From contig NZ_CP109796.1 in the NCBI RefSeq assembly GCF_038725785.1, positions 7,006,501 through 7,070,500 on the forward strand: DNA of 64,000 nt, read 5' to 3'. A program made the translations under genes and the position numbers. This DNA comes from Termitidicoccus mucosus. GTDB lineage: Bacteria > Verrucomicrobiota > Verrucomicrobiia > Opitutales > Opitutaceae. Of the stretch, positions 29,016 to 36,801 are shown piece by piece. A model generated the notes under the pieces. It saw only the letters and a list, made by a program, of their open reading frames with translations. It ran no database searches and was not told the DNA's origin. Numbering within the stretch: the first letter of the stretch is position 1; the number at the start of each line of letters is the position of its first letter.

Positions 29016-29359
29016 GCAGCGGGGGTTTCGGGGGTGGCGGAGCGTTTCCGGAGCGCGGCCCCGGCCGCTTCCTCGAAATCGCTCAGGCAGCGGTGGTTGA
29101 TTTTGCCGGGAGCGCCGGCTGGGTCGGCGGCGTCCATCTCCTCCTCCGTCGTGTTCAGTCGTTCGCAAAGGGCGTCGATGCCCGCGGCATCGAGGCTGGC
29201 GGCAAAACAGGCGCGGTCTCCGCCGGTGGCGATGTCGTGGATCTCCGCGGGCCGGAGGTCCGAGTCGTCGGCGAGTCCCTGCCGTTGGTAATAGCGCAGC
29301 GCGGCCAGCACGGTGGCGTGCTCCTGCGCGGTCAGTCGATGACAGGATGTGTTATTCAT
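29012..29359 (-). CDS. Small helical element protein (115 residues)
   Basis: The ATG at 29359 gives MNNTSCHRLTAQEHATVLAA, then RYYQRQGLADDSDLRPAEIH and a helical acid-rich C-terminus (LCERLNTTEEEMDAADPAG). The upstream open frame to 29575 is not protein-like. Coupled by a 4-nt overlap to the basic protein that follows. Similar small helical proteins are frequent on conjugative elements; the family is unknown. Confidence 0.6.
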   Translation of the reverse strand: MNNTSCHRLTAQEHATVLAALRYYQRQGLADDSDLRPAEIHDIATGGDRACFAASLDAAGIDALCERLNTTEEEMDAADPAGAPGKINHRCLSDFEEAAGAALRKRSATPETPAA

Positions 29360-29584
29360 TGTTATTGGCGGAATGATTTGAGCGGGGGCCTCCCGATTGC
29401 GGGAGTGCTCGTTGTCCTGTTGCAAGATGGAGGGCGGGTTTCCCTCGATTGGCGCGCAGAAGAAACCCCTGCGGACGGGTTTCCGCATGCCTTCAATCAC
29501 TTCATCATCAGAATTCGCCGGGATAGGTTCGCGGGGAAAGGACCGGCGATTTTGGTTCTTTTGATTTTTTCCCATATTTTGGGC

Positions 29585-29860
29585 ATGAAATCCTCATCTT
29601 TGAATGCGAGTGAGAACGCCGCGTTGGAGCGGGCCGTGGCGGCGCTGGTGCAGGCCCGGCTTGATGAAATGGGCGTGCGATTGCAATCCGACTGGATGCG
29701 GCGCAAGTTTACGTCCCTGGCCGTGGACCGCATGGCTGGCGCAATTGCCGAGGTCGTCACCAAGGCTCGGGTGAAAAAACTCTTTTCCGAGATGCTGGAC
29801 GAGCCGGGCGGCGATTCCGGCACGGCGGTCTCTTCCAAGGGGGCAGGGGGAGAGTTTTAA
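29585..29860 (+). CDS. Small helical protein on the opposite strand (91 residues)
   Basis: Reads MKSSSLNASENAALERAVAA, then ARLDEMGVRLQSDWMRRKF and AGAIAEVVTKARVKKLFSEM. It is a credible amphipathic helical protein, unlike the overlapping minus-strand frame. It runs divergently from the gene starting at 29359 and convergently with the methyltransferase ending at 29890. No Shine-Dalgarno sequence is visible. Function unknown. Confidence 0.5.
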   Translation: MKSSSLNASENAALERAVAALVQARLDEMGVRLQSDWMRRKFTSLAVDRMAGAIAEVVTKARVKKLFSEMLDEPGGDSGTAVSSKGAGGEF

Positions 29861-29889
29861 AATCAGTTGATGTCGCCGCGCCGCTTCCG

Positions 29890-31107
29890 TCAGTGTCTTC
29901 CGATCAGGGGGCGGGGGCCGGCGTCGGTGTGATCGGCAAAGACAAGCAGTTGCTGGTCGAGGGCTTTTTCACGGGAATGAATGTTCGAGTCCTGCATGGT
30001 TTTTGGGCGGCCGGCGTCCTCAAGTTTTTCGAGCCATAGGCCGTGGAAAATTCCGGCGTGGTCTTTTGCGGTGAGCCGGCAGGGGATGAGCCAGGTTTTA
30101 AGCAGGGCCAAGGCGAGTTGGTCGCAGGTTTCCCCAAAAGTTTTGACCGCTTGCTCCCATGCGGCGGATTGGTGGGTTGCGTCGTGAGCGATCAAGCTGG
30201 CGGAGATTTGACGGAACGCGTCGGTTTTGGTTTTCCAAAAGGCCCGGTCATTGTCGATGTGGAGCAGGAAGTTGTCGAGGTCCGGGCTGCCGGTTTCGCG
30301 CCGACGTTGCAGCGCGGCATGGCAGGCTTTGTCGATGAATATCGTGCCGGTGCGGATGGAGGTGCCGGAAGGTTTGAAGGCATCCGACGGATTTTCCTCG
30401 AATTCGCCGTGTTCGGCGAGCCATTGCAGGAATTCGGGATCGTCCGGCAGGTTTGCCGGTGTGATGCAGACGAGTTTTCCGTCGTGCGTGAGCAAGTCGA
30501 AGGCGTGTCGCAGATGTTTCTGCCAGGCATTATTGCCGAAAGGCGGATTCATCACGATGAGGGGGAACTTTTCCCCGGGTTCCCATTTGAGAAAATCGGT
30601 CCCGATGACATCGTAATTTTTCCGGGCGAGGGTTTTGCAGTGTTGCGGGTCAAGTTCGACGCAGGCGACCGCCTGTTTGCCGTCGGCCAGGAGCCGGGCG
30701 GCGTGGTCGGCCAGGGCGCCGGAGCCGGCGGACGGTTCGAGCATGCGCACGGGTGTTCCTTCGCGGCGCTGGTAATTGATCCGGTCACACTGGTCTTTGA
30801 TGAAGTCTGTATTAAAAAGGCCTGTGGCCAATTTTTCCGGGGTGGGGAAGAATTCGAGCGGATTGATTTCCGGCATGATGCCGGTGCCGAGGATGTGCCG
30901 GATGTGGGGTTGGGGATCGCAGGGAAAGAGATGGGCGCCGGATTTTTTGTCCCAGCAGCCTTGGAAGGCGGCGAATATTGTTTTTATTTTCTTATAGATA
31001 TCGGGTGGCAGTTGTTCGTTTAAAATGGCGGCAATCTGCTCGCCATGTGCTGCGTAATGAAATGATGCGAGCGCCTTGAGGATTTCTGGTGATAATTTTT
31101 TATGCAT
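29890..31107 (-). CDS. N6-adenine DNA methyltransferase 1
   Basis: 405 residues. Residues 124-130 are the AdoMet motif I (EPSAGSG) and residues 187-190 the catalytic NPPF of gamma-type N6-adenine methyltransferases. FFPTP (87-91) precedes motif I as in many phage and ICE orphan methyltransferases. A 120-residue N-terminal helical region and a 170-residue C-terminal part may recognise the target. No restriction endonuclease gene adjoins, so it may protect or mark element DNA. Confidence 0.85.
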   Translation of the reverse strand: MHKKLSPEILKALASFHYAAHGEQIAAILNEQLPPDIYKKIKTIFAAFQGCWDKKSGAHLFPCDPQPHIRHILGTGIMPEINPLEFFPTPEKLATGLFNTDFIKDQCDRINYQRREGTPVRMLEPSAGSGALADHAARLLADGKQAVACVELDPQHCKTLARKNYDVIGTDFLKWEPGEKFPLIVMNPPFGNNAWQKHLRHAFDLLTHDGKLVCITPANLPDDPEFLQWLAEHGEFEENPSDAFKPSGTSIRTGTIFIDKACHAALQRRRETGSPDLDNFLLHIDNDRAFWKTKTDAFRQISASLIAHDATHQSAAWEQAVKTFGETCDQLALALLKTWLIPCRLTAKDHAGIFHGLWLEKLEDAGRPKTMQDSNIHSREKALDQQLLVFADHTDAGPRPLIGRH

Positions 31108-31125
31108 GAGGTTTGTCGGAAATAT

Positions 31126-32055
31126 TCAGGATGCGGCGAGTGTGTCGGTTCCGGTTTCGGGCAGGGCGTAGAGGCCGGTGTCAAGCCGGGTGAAGTATTT
31201 GCAGCAGGTCTGGCGGATTTTTTCCTTCCACCATGCGTTCGGGGACGGACGCCGGGGGCTGATGTAGTCGTACAGGGTGTCGAGTCTGGCCTGTCCACCG
31301 AAGGACTGGAGGGCTTGGAATGTGATGCGGTGCCAGATGCCTTTGGGTGAGACATCGTTGATGGCGGTTCTTTTCAGTTCCGGGCGCATCCGGTTGATTT
31401 CATGGATGTCCCCGAACAAGGTGAAATTGACGAGGACGGGCCTGGTCTCCTTGGTGAACAGGGCGAAGCACAGGGGATGGCTGAGGCCGGGGAACATTTG
31501 TTTGCCCGGGATCAAGTCCTGGCGGATGGAGAACAATTCGTTGTAGCGCCGCACCCGGGAGGAGAATTGAAAAGCATAGACGGGCAGGATCATGCCGGCG
31601 CTGCCGCCGAATCGCAGGTGCCGGTGCATGCGGTGAAGAAAGGTGTCGAGGATGCCGGCGACGAAGGGGGGATTGCCGACGAAGGCGTCGATGGCGTCGG
31701 GCAGTTTTACCTCCTCGAATTTCCCGGTGATGACGGGGCGCCCGGTGTTGATTTCGGCGAGGCGGGCCAGTTCGGGGTCGATTTCGACTCCGAAGGCGTG
31801 GTGGTATTCCGGGATGGCGCGGAGGAAATTTCCGCGGCCGCAGGAGAATTCGCAGACGGTGCTGCCGCGGGGCAGGCTGGAGAAATAATGGTCGAACAGG
31901 CGTTCGGCCGCCCACGTGGGAGTGAACCACTGGCTGAGTTCCGGCTTGCCGCCTTGGGGGTGTTCGGTGTCCGGCGGGGATGCGGTGTTGCGCGCAGGGT
32001 TGAAGGGATCGGCGGCGGGATCGGCATCGGTGTTAAAGTTGAAAAAAAGTTCCAT
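31126..32055 (-). CDS. N6-adenine DNA methyltransferase 2
   Basis: 309 residues. QWFTPTWAAERL (from residue 42), motif I as CEFSCGRGNFLRA (68-80) and catalytic NPPF (128-131) identify a gamma-class adenine methyltransferase. The C-terminal part (KGIWHRITFQALQ, RPSPNAWWKEKIRQT) looks like a small DNA-recognition region with a winged-helix flavour. It lies 18 nt upstream of the first methyltransferase, in the same operon. The two proteins share only the core motifs. Confidence 0.85.
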   Translation of the reverse strand: MELFFNFNTDADPAADPFNPARNTASPPDTEHPQGGKPELSQWFTPTWAAERLFDHYFSSLPRGSTVCEFSCGRGNFLRAIPEYHHAFGVEIDPELARLAEINTGRPVITGKFEEVKLPDAIDAFVGNPPFVAGILDTFLHRMHRHLRFGGSAGMILPVYAFQFSSRVRRYNELFSIRQDLIPGKQMFPGLSHPLCFALFTKETRPVLVNFTLFGDIHEINRMRPELKRTAINDVSPKGIWHRITFQALQSFGGQARLDTLYDYISPRRPSPNAWWKEKIRQTCCKYFTRLDTGLYALPETGTDTLAAS

Positions 32056-32084
32056 GCGAGTGAGGGTTGCGCGGGATAAAACAA

Positions 32085-32112
32085 GCCGCCCCGGAGGGAA
32101 ATCCGGGGCGGC
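32085..32112 (-). terminator. Rho-independent terminator
   Basis: An 11-bp perfect stem (GCCGCCCCGGA / TCCGGGGCGGC) with a 6-nt loop, followed on the minus strand by TTGTTTT. It ends the transcript of the beta-barrel gene and separates it from methyltransferase 2. Confidence 0.8.
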
Positions 32113-32199
32113 GCGGGTTTTGACGGCGGAGCGGGTGGCGTTTGCCGGGGTGTTATTGGCCGGGATTATTCGGAGGGGTGTTTGGAAAGATGCGGTGAT

Positions 32200-32913
32200 T
32201 TATAATCTCCAGCCGGCGGTCACGGAGGCGATGCAGGTGGTGAATTTGTCCAGCCCGCCCCAGTTGAAGCGGGTTTCCCCGATTCTGAGGACGCGCAGCG
32301 ACAGGTTGATATCGAGTTGCCCGGAGAGTTTGCGGACTATGCCGAGGCTTGCGCCGAGGGCAGGGGCGGTGTCGGTCCCGGAAAATTTTTCCCGGAAGTT
32401 CAGGCCGGGTTCGCCGGCGTGGGATTCGCCGGGTGAGGTGCGCGCGTCGTATCGGGTGTGGATTTGAAGGATGCCGGCGATGGCGGCGGCTTGTAGGGTC
32501 CAACCGGAATTTTTTCCCAGGGGGATGCCATGGTTGTAAGACAGCAGCGCCGGGATCATGAGATAGTCGATGGTTTGGTGGGTGGCGCCGATGGGTGTGT
32601 CCGGCTGGGTGTCGATGGACAGGGTGTAGGTTTCCGACTGGCTGGCGAACCAGCCGCCGGTTTCGAGGCGCAGTTCCTGCCGGGGGGTGAAACGCCAGCC
32701 CGCGGCGGCGGTGATTCCGCAGAGATTGACGCTGGCGCGCCCATCCGGTTTGGCCTGGCCGCCGATGGCGCCGCCGGCGACGAGCCATTTGGATTCTTTT
32801 TGCGGGGTGTTTTGCCATGCGGCCGGATAGGCGTTCAAGGCAAGGTGGCTTGTGGTTGCAGCCAGAAGGCAGATGAGCAGGAGCGGGAGTTTGTTCGGCT
32901 TGGTGATTTGCAT
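32200..32913 (-). CDS. Outer-membrane beta-barrel-like protein
   Basis: 237 residues with a signal peptide (KLPLLLICLLAATTSHLALN). The mature part alternates polar and aromatic residues in strands (AAAGWRFTPRQELRLETGGW, LGASLGIVRKLSGQLDINLS) and ends in an aromatic-polar C-terminus (VTAGWRL), as expected for a small porin-like barrel. An outer-membrane protein on the element suggests surface exclusion, phage resistance or adhesion; that is inference. Confidence 0.65.
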   Translation of the reverse strand: MQITKPNKLPLLLICLLAATTSHLALNAYPAAWQNTPQKESKWLVAGGAIGGQAKPDGRASVNLCGITAAAGWRFTPRQELRLETGGWFASQSETYTLSIDTQPDTPIGATHQTIDYLMIPALLSYNHGIPLGKNSGWTLQAAAIAGILQIHTRYDARTSPGESHAGEPGLNFREKFSGTDTAPALGASLGIVRKLSGQLDINLSLRVLRIGETRFNWGGLDKFTTCIASVTAGWRL

Positions 32914-32990
32914 GGGAAAAGGAAAATGATGGTTGTGGTTTGGCTGGGCCTGCGAGGAGGCGCGTGTTTTGCGTGCGTCTGGTTTTTAAT

Positions 32991-33233
32991 TTATATATCA
33001 GGGTAGATGCCCGAGCCGGTGAGGATATCGGTGACCGCCGCCATGTGGTCGCTGTTGAGTTCGCAGTCGAATTCGAGTTTTCCGTCGAGGTTGGTGAACC
33101 AGACGGTGGCGATATTGAGGGCGAGGGTGTCTATTTGCTCGCGGGAGAGGCTTTTGATTTGGTTGCGCAAGTCGCGGACGGTACGGACGGGTTTGCGCCG
33201 ATTTTTTGCCGGTGTGTGGTGTCGGGAGGCCAT
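32991..33233 (-). CDS. Small element protein with LNSDxxAAVTD motif, copy 1
   Basis: 80 residues: a basic N-terminus (MASRHHTPAKNRRKPVRTV), a middle helix (LSREQIDTLALNIATVWF) and the C-terminal FDCELNSDHMAAVTDILTG. The last motif recurs in the protein at 35584-35910 (LALNSDMLAAVTDACAR), so the two belong to one local family. Function unknown. Confidence 0.55.
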   Translation of the reverse strand: MASRHHTPAKNRRKPVRTVRDLRNQIKSLSREQIDTLALNIATVWFTNLDGKLEFDCELNSDHMAAVTDILTGSGIYPDI

Positions 33234-33333
33234 GGGTGGTTGATATTGGGTTCGATTATGGTTTGGAGGAATGCCAGGGCGGCTGATTTGTGGATTATGG
33301 TTTTCGTAGTTTTTCCCGAAAGGGTTTTGGCTG

Positions 33334-33592
33334 ATTACCGCTGAATTTCCTGTCCCATTCGAATACCACGATCCTCAAGGAAATCATCCATCGCAAACGA
33401 CTGCTCGAAAGCGGGGCGGTCGCGCTTGGCCGCGTCACTGAAATCACCTCCGACGGCAAAGGCGGCCATCGCAAGCGCCGTTATTCTCCGTCCTCGTGGC
33501 AACGTGCCCGGGTTGCCGCCACCAATGCGGCCCGTATGCTTATTCAAGTGGCCGCCAGGCATCCCAAGACGGTGTTGGAAGCGGTAGCCTGA
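33334..33592 (+). pseudogene. 5'-truncated plus-strand coding fragment
   Basis: An open frame without a usable start reads TILKEIIHRKRLLESGAVAL, RVTEITSDGKGGHRKRRYSP and ARMLIQVAARHPKTVLEAVA, then stops at 33590-33592. The residue pattern looks like genuine protein, but only a C-terminal piece remains. The overlapping minus-strand frame (33335-33562) is the less convincing reading. Family not recognised. Confidence 0.4.
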
Positions 33593-33679
33593 ATGCCTCC
33601 ATGGGAGTGGCGGAAGGACAACAGACGGGATGCTGATTGGGTCGCTTTTATTTTGGTCGTTTTCATACGATTATCCCTT

Positions 33680-34042
33680 TCAATCTGGTATAATGGTATA
33701 AATGGTGCACATGACCTCCTTGGGGGTTCTGTTGGGATGAAGAGGTGCGCCCTCGATGTAGTGGGCGATTTGGACAGTCAGCGGTGGTGATGTTGGAAGT
33801 GCCCCGTGGCAAAGGTATCCCGACGTGCGTAGAAATCGGTGCATCGCAAGCCGGCGTATCAAGTCTATGTCGTCTCCTTTTCTGTATTTCCACGGTGTCC
33901 ACCTGTTTGGATCAATCACGCTTGCAGACAGCTGCGTTGCGGCAGAGGTGGACTTGTCTGGCTTTAGAACGGCAATCTGCACATAGGGCCAACCCGTGTT
34001 GTCTGCCTTGGTCTCTGTGGATGTTGCATCATCGTTTATCAT
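33680..34042 (-). CDS. Unrecognised element protein (120 residues)
   Basis: Reads MINDDATSTETKADNTGWPY, then VQIAVLKPDKSTSAATQLSA and PNRWTPWKYRKGDDIDLIRR. Mixed alpha/beta composition, no signal peptide or membrane segment. The start at 34042 is the only ATG near the 5' end. The 220-base spacer to the next upstream gene carries a terminator. Function unknown. Confidence 0.5.
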   Translation of the reverse strand: MINDDATSTETKADNTGWPYVQIAVLKPDKSTSAATQLSASVIDPNRWTPWKYRKGDDIDLIRRLAMHRFLRTSGYLCHGALPTSPPLTVQIAHYIEGAPLHPNRTPKEVMCTIYTIIPD

Positions 34043-34218
34043 GATTTCGTGGTAATCGAACAGGGTGCCGTTTCCGGCGACCTGCCGGGTGATCTCGGGT
34101 CTGCCCGATTTTCAGCGTTCCACGGGCGCACCAAGCCAAAGGACATCCGAACAGATGTGGGGATGGCCATGGCGTGAAAGGGATCGGAGGTGGACGTAAA
34201 GTTTGTCTTTATGTGTTG

Positions 34219-34256
34219 CCTATGGGCCGCCGTTCCCGGCAGCCCATAGGTTTTTT
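34219..34256. terminator. Terminator hairpin downstream of the 34261-34641 gene
   Basis: CCTATGGGC pairs with GCCCATAGG (34219-34250) around an inner GCCG/CGGC stem. A run of six T follows on the plus strand, which is an A run before the stem on the minus strand. It lies immediately after the stop of the minus gene at 34261 and can act in both directions. Confidence 0.6.
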
Positions 34257-34260
34257 GGGG

Positions 34261-34641
34261 TCAGGCCATCTCGTTGAGGAGTGTGGCGAGAGCCCGCGCC
34301 TGATTAATGGCGCTGGTGGCGAACATGTCGCTGAGCGTGTGGCTGTGCTTTGCGGCGAGTTCGCGGAGTTCGTGCAGGAGCGTTGGATTCGCGATGGCCC
34401 ATGTGCGCCAGAGGTCGAGGTAGGCGAGCCAGAGCGAGTCTTCCGGGAAGGGTTTCAGGGGCGGTTTGCCTTTCCCGAGCATGGGATTATTGCCGAATTT
34501 TCGGTACCCTTTGACGTCGAGCTGGTAGGCCTGCTCGATCGTGCGGCCGTCTGGGAGGGTGGCGTAGAACGCGGAGAAGCGCCGGTCGCCTTTGCTGGAG
34601 CATTCGTAGCCGCCGTGGCGAGAAAACAGTATTGTTCGCAT
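34261..34641 (-). CDS. Conserved-looking element protein (126 residues)
   Basis: The start at 34641 (MRTILFSRHGGYECSSKGD) is preferred over the upstream ATG because that extension runs through a hairpin. The core reads RRFSAFYATLPDGRTIEQAY, QLDVKGYRKFGNNPMLGKGK and LWLAYLDLWRTWAIANPTLL, and the C-terminus is helical. A motif of this kind (SSKGD.RFSA...DGRTIE..YQ) recurs, in my recollection, in uncharacterised phage and plasmid proteins. Function unknown. Confidence 0.6.
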   Translation of the reverse strand: MRTILFSRHGGYECSSKGDRRFSAFYATLPDGRTIEQAYQLDVKGYRKFGNNPMLGKGKPPLKPFPEDSLWLAYLDLWRTWAIANPTLLHELRELAAKHSHTLSDMFATSAINQARALATLLNEMA

Positions 34642-34856
34642 GCACGACTGCTTTGAAACCAGCGGGAGCCCGGGCACAAAGGCCCGGAGCCTCCCGCGTT
34701 TTTGCTTGGGTTCTGGTGCCGCAGGGAGAGTTCTTGAAGGTGTTTTTTGTCGAATACGACATGGATGACGGGTTCCTCCCGGCGCTGAGGCCCGAATGAC
34801 ATGGATTCCAGGTCCTTTAGGATGACAAGGCAGCGAGGGACGGCGATGTTTTCCAT
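34455..34856 (-). CDS. Possible small protein overlapping its neighbours
   Basis: From the ATG at 34856 the first 48 codons look protein-like (MENIAVPRCLVILKDLESMS, EEPVIHVVFDKKHLQELSL). The rest runs through a hairpin and then overlaps the gene at 34261-34641 in another frame with low-complexity sequence. Probably a short gene with a degenerate 3' part, or a frameshifted end. Low confidence. Confidence 0.3.
   Translation of the reverse strand: MENIAVPRCLVILKDLESMSFGPQRREEPVIHVVFDKKHLQELSLRHQNPSKNAGGSGPLCPGSRWFQSSRACEQYCFLATAATNAPAKATGASPRSTPPSQTAARSSRPTSSTSKGTENSAIIPCSGKANRP
34662..34697. terminator. GC-rich hairpin between two minus-strand genes
   Basis: GCGGGAGCCCGGGC pairs with GCCCGG..CTCCCGC apart from a small bulge; GTTTTT follows on the plus strand. 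It precedes the start at 34641 and may be a terminator or leader structure. On the minus strand the T run is weak. Confidence 0.4.
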
Positions 34857-35512
34857 GTGATTAGCGCCCCTTTGGTGGCTTGTTTGACGGGAAAGGCAAC
34901 GTGGTTGTGTGCTGTGTCATGAGGCTGAAAAGACGGACGCGGAGGGGGCGGGTTGCGCCCGTGGTGGGCGGCCGGTTGTTTTTTACCGATCGGGTTGAGG
35001 TTTTTTCCGAATTCGGATTTTGGTATTTGGTTTGCCGCGGATTTGGGGGGCGAGACGTTGGCGTTGTTGATTTCGGGGATGTCCGGCTGGCCGGACAATT
35101 GCAGGCAGGCCCATGCGAATTCCTGCGGCATGCCCTCGAAGTTGTCGGCCAGGATGCAGCCCGGTTCCCGGAATTGGGTTTTGTGGCGAAGAGTGTTTCC
35201 GATGGTTTTGGCAGTTGGGAGCCGTTGTCCGGAAGGCAGCCCGGGCAGGGCGTCGACGAGGATTTTGAGGGCGGCTGCGCGGGTGTCGCCGTGGCAGGCG
35301 CGGAGGGCGGCGGCGGTGGCGGCGATCCCGGCGGTTTTTGAATTCCGCCAGAAGATGCAATGCGGATAATGGAAGTGTTCCTGCACTATTTCCCTAAAAA
35401 CTCCGGCGAAGGAACTTTGGGGGAAGGCCAGGCCGAGCGCATGCTGGGTGAAAGCCGCCAGCGCGGCGTCAAGCGGAAGATTTTTTTCCGGGTTTGTTTC
35501 AATCGGGATCAT
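34817..35512 (-). CDS. Unrecognised element protein (231 residues)
   Basis: The N-terminal 140 residues look folded (LAAFTQHALGLAFPQSSFAG, REIVQEHFHYPHCIFWRNSK, GDTRAAALKILVDALPGLPS, DNFEGMPQEFAWACLQLSG). The C-terminal 90 are proline/histidine-rich and probably disordered. It overlaps the next small frame by 40 nt. No domain recognised. Confidence 0.55.
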   Translation of the reverse strand: MIPIETNPEKNLPLDAALAAFTQHALGLAFPQSSFAGVFREIVQEHFHYPHCIFWRNSKTAGIAATAAALRACHGDTRAAALKILVDALPGLPSGQRLPTAKTIGNTLRHKTQFREPGCILADNFEGMPQEFAWACLQLSGQPDIPEINNANVSPPKSAANQIPKSEFGKNLNPIGKKQPAAHHGRNPPPPRPSFQPHDTAHNHVAFPVKQATKGALITWKTSPSLAALSS

Positions 35513-35583
35513 GCGGGGTTGGGGATTGCGGGATTGGGGGTGATGCTGGACAGAAGGTTCATGCGGGCGGTGATCATGGGTGT

Positions 35584-35910
35584 TTATGATTGTTTTTTCC
35601 CGGCTGCCGGAATGCCGTGCTTGGCGCGCAATTTTTGGATTTTTAGTTTTAGCCCGGCCTGAATGTGCCGGCGGATTTGCGACGGCGCGGAGGCGAGCAG
35701 GGCGCGAAGGCCCTGGATGTGCCGGTGGCGTTCCGCGTTTTCCCGGTTTGTCCGGTGGGTCGGGATCGCGCGGTTTGGTTTGCGCATTTTTATATTCGCG
35801 TGGAATAGCTGCCGGGCGCAGGCATCGGTGACGGCGGCCAGCATGTCGGAGTTGAGCGCGAGGTGGAGGCTGGCGTTGGGCGCGGGCGGAAGGGCATGGA
35901 TGTCGGGCAT
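35584..35910 (-). CDS. Small element protein with LNSDxxAAVTD motif, copy 2
   Basis: 108 residues: MPDIHALPPAPNASLHLALN, then SDMLAAVTDACARQLFHANI and a basic helical C-terminus (IRRHIQAGLKLKIQKLRAKH). It shares the LNSD..AAVTD block with the 80-residue protein at 32991-33233, there at the C-terminus and here at the N-terminus. Basic tail suggests nucleic acid binding (inference). Confidence 0.55.
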   Translation of the reverse strand: MPDIHALPPAPNASLHLALNSDMLAAVTDACARQLFHANIKMRKPNRAIPTHRTNRENAERHRHIQGLRALLASAPSQIRRHIQAGLKLKIQKLRAKHGIPAAGKKQS

Positions 35911-35981
35911 GGGGAAGGATGCAACATGGACTGTCGGGCCGTGAGGGCAGGAAAGGCGGGGACGGGTATTTTGGGGAAATA

Positions 35982-36005
35982 TATAATCAAATGTATTTGA
36001 TTATA
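35982..36005. promoter_or_regulatory. 24-bp AT-rich palindrome, possible operator
   Basis: TATAATCAAAT and its exact reverse complement ATTTGATTATA are separated by GT. It sits 72 nt upstream of the start of the LNSD-motif gene at 35910 and just over the stop codon of the previous gene, in otherwise GC-rich sequence. TATAAT-like boxes on both strands fit a promoter/operator. The regulator is unknown. Confidence 0.5.
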
Positions 36006-36660
36006 ATTTTTGAGGGTGGAGGGTGACGTGTTTTGATGGTTGGCGGGGAGGCCGGGCGGGTGCGCGGGGTGCCGGGGGCCGGGCTGGCGCGGCCTCGGTT
36101 TTTGATTTCGGGCCGGGCAGGCCGCACATGCCCCCGAATTCCTCCAGCAATTGTTGGTGGATTTCGGGATGTTCGGCAGGGTTGAATTCCAGGGTGTCGC
36201 CGATGTCCTTGACAAGGGCGGGGTGGTCCGGGTTGAGGATGTATTGAAAGCCCATGGCTTCGCCCGGGTAGTTTTTGGGCAGGAAGGCCGTGAGGCAGGG
36301 CAGGGGATGGGGCTCGCCGGTGAAGGGCGCCGGGACGAGGGAAAATTCCCCCGTGGCCGGGCTCCAGCGGATGGTCAGCTTTTTATATTTGAGTTCCCGG
36401 GTTTGCCCGCCGTTGCCGGGGTTTTCGGGGATCGGGAACCAGGGAAGCTGGATGCAGAGGATGGAGTCGTTCTGGCCGGTGATTTTGAGCAGCCAGTCCC
36501 AGACGCTGTTCCAGTCGGGTGAGTGTTTTCCGATGCGGGCGATCAGGGTGCTTTTGAGCGTGTGATGTCTGGGGCGGGCGCCTTTTGCGGCGGTTGAGAG
36601 CAGCCGGGGCTTGGCGACGGCGCATCCGGAGAAAGTGATATAAAGATAGTTTCGGTTCAT
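36001..36660 (-). CDS. Unrecognised element protein (219 residues)
   Basis: Reads MNRNYLYITFSGCAVAKPRL at the start. A structured middle follows (DWNSVWDWLLKITGQNDSIL, TRELKYKKLTIRWSPATGEF, MGFQYILNPDHPALVKDIGD), then a proline/arginine-rich tail of about 45 residues. No membrane segment. Its stop overlaps the palindrome downstream. Function unknown. Confidence 0.55.
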   Translation of the reverse strand: MNRNYLYITFSGCAVAKPRLLSTAAKGARPRHHTLKSTLIARIGKHSPDWNSVWDWLLKITGQNDSILCIQLPWFPIPENPGNGGQTRELKYKKLTIRWSPATGEFSLVPAPFTGEPHPLPCLTAFLPKNYPGEAMGFQYILNPDHPALVKDIGDTLEFNPAEHPEIHQQLLEEFGGMCGLPGPKSKTEAAPARPPAPRAPARPPRQPSKHVTLHPQKL

Positions 36661-36747
36661 ATGGTCGGAAATCGGGAGGGGCTCCCGGCGGTGCGGGATT
36701 CAGGGAGGGGGCGTTTTGTGGGTATGATGATTTTGGTTTGGTTGCGA

Positions 36748-36779
36748 AAAACGCGCGCCTGTGAGCGGGCGCGCGTTTT
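36748..36779. terminator. Bidirectional terminator hairpin
   Basis: AAAACGCGCGCC pairs perfectly with GGCGCGCGTTTT around an 8-nt loop. On the minus strand it follows the stop of the 453-residue protein at 36802 and ends in TTTTTC, a classic intrinsic terminator. Confidence 0.85.
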
Positions 36780-36801
36780 CGCTTGTTCCCCGGGAGGTGT
36801 G

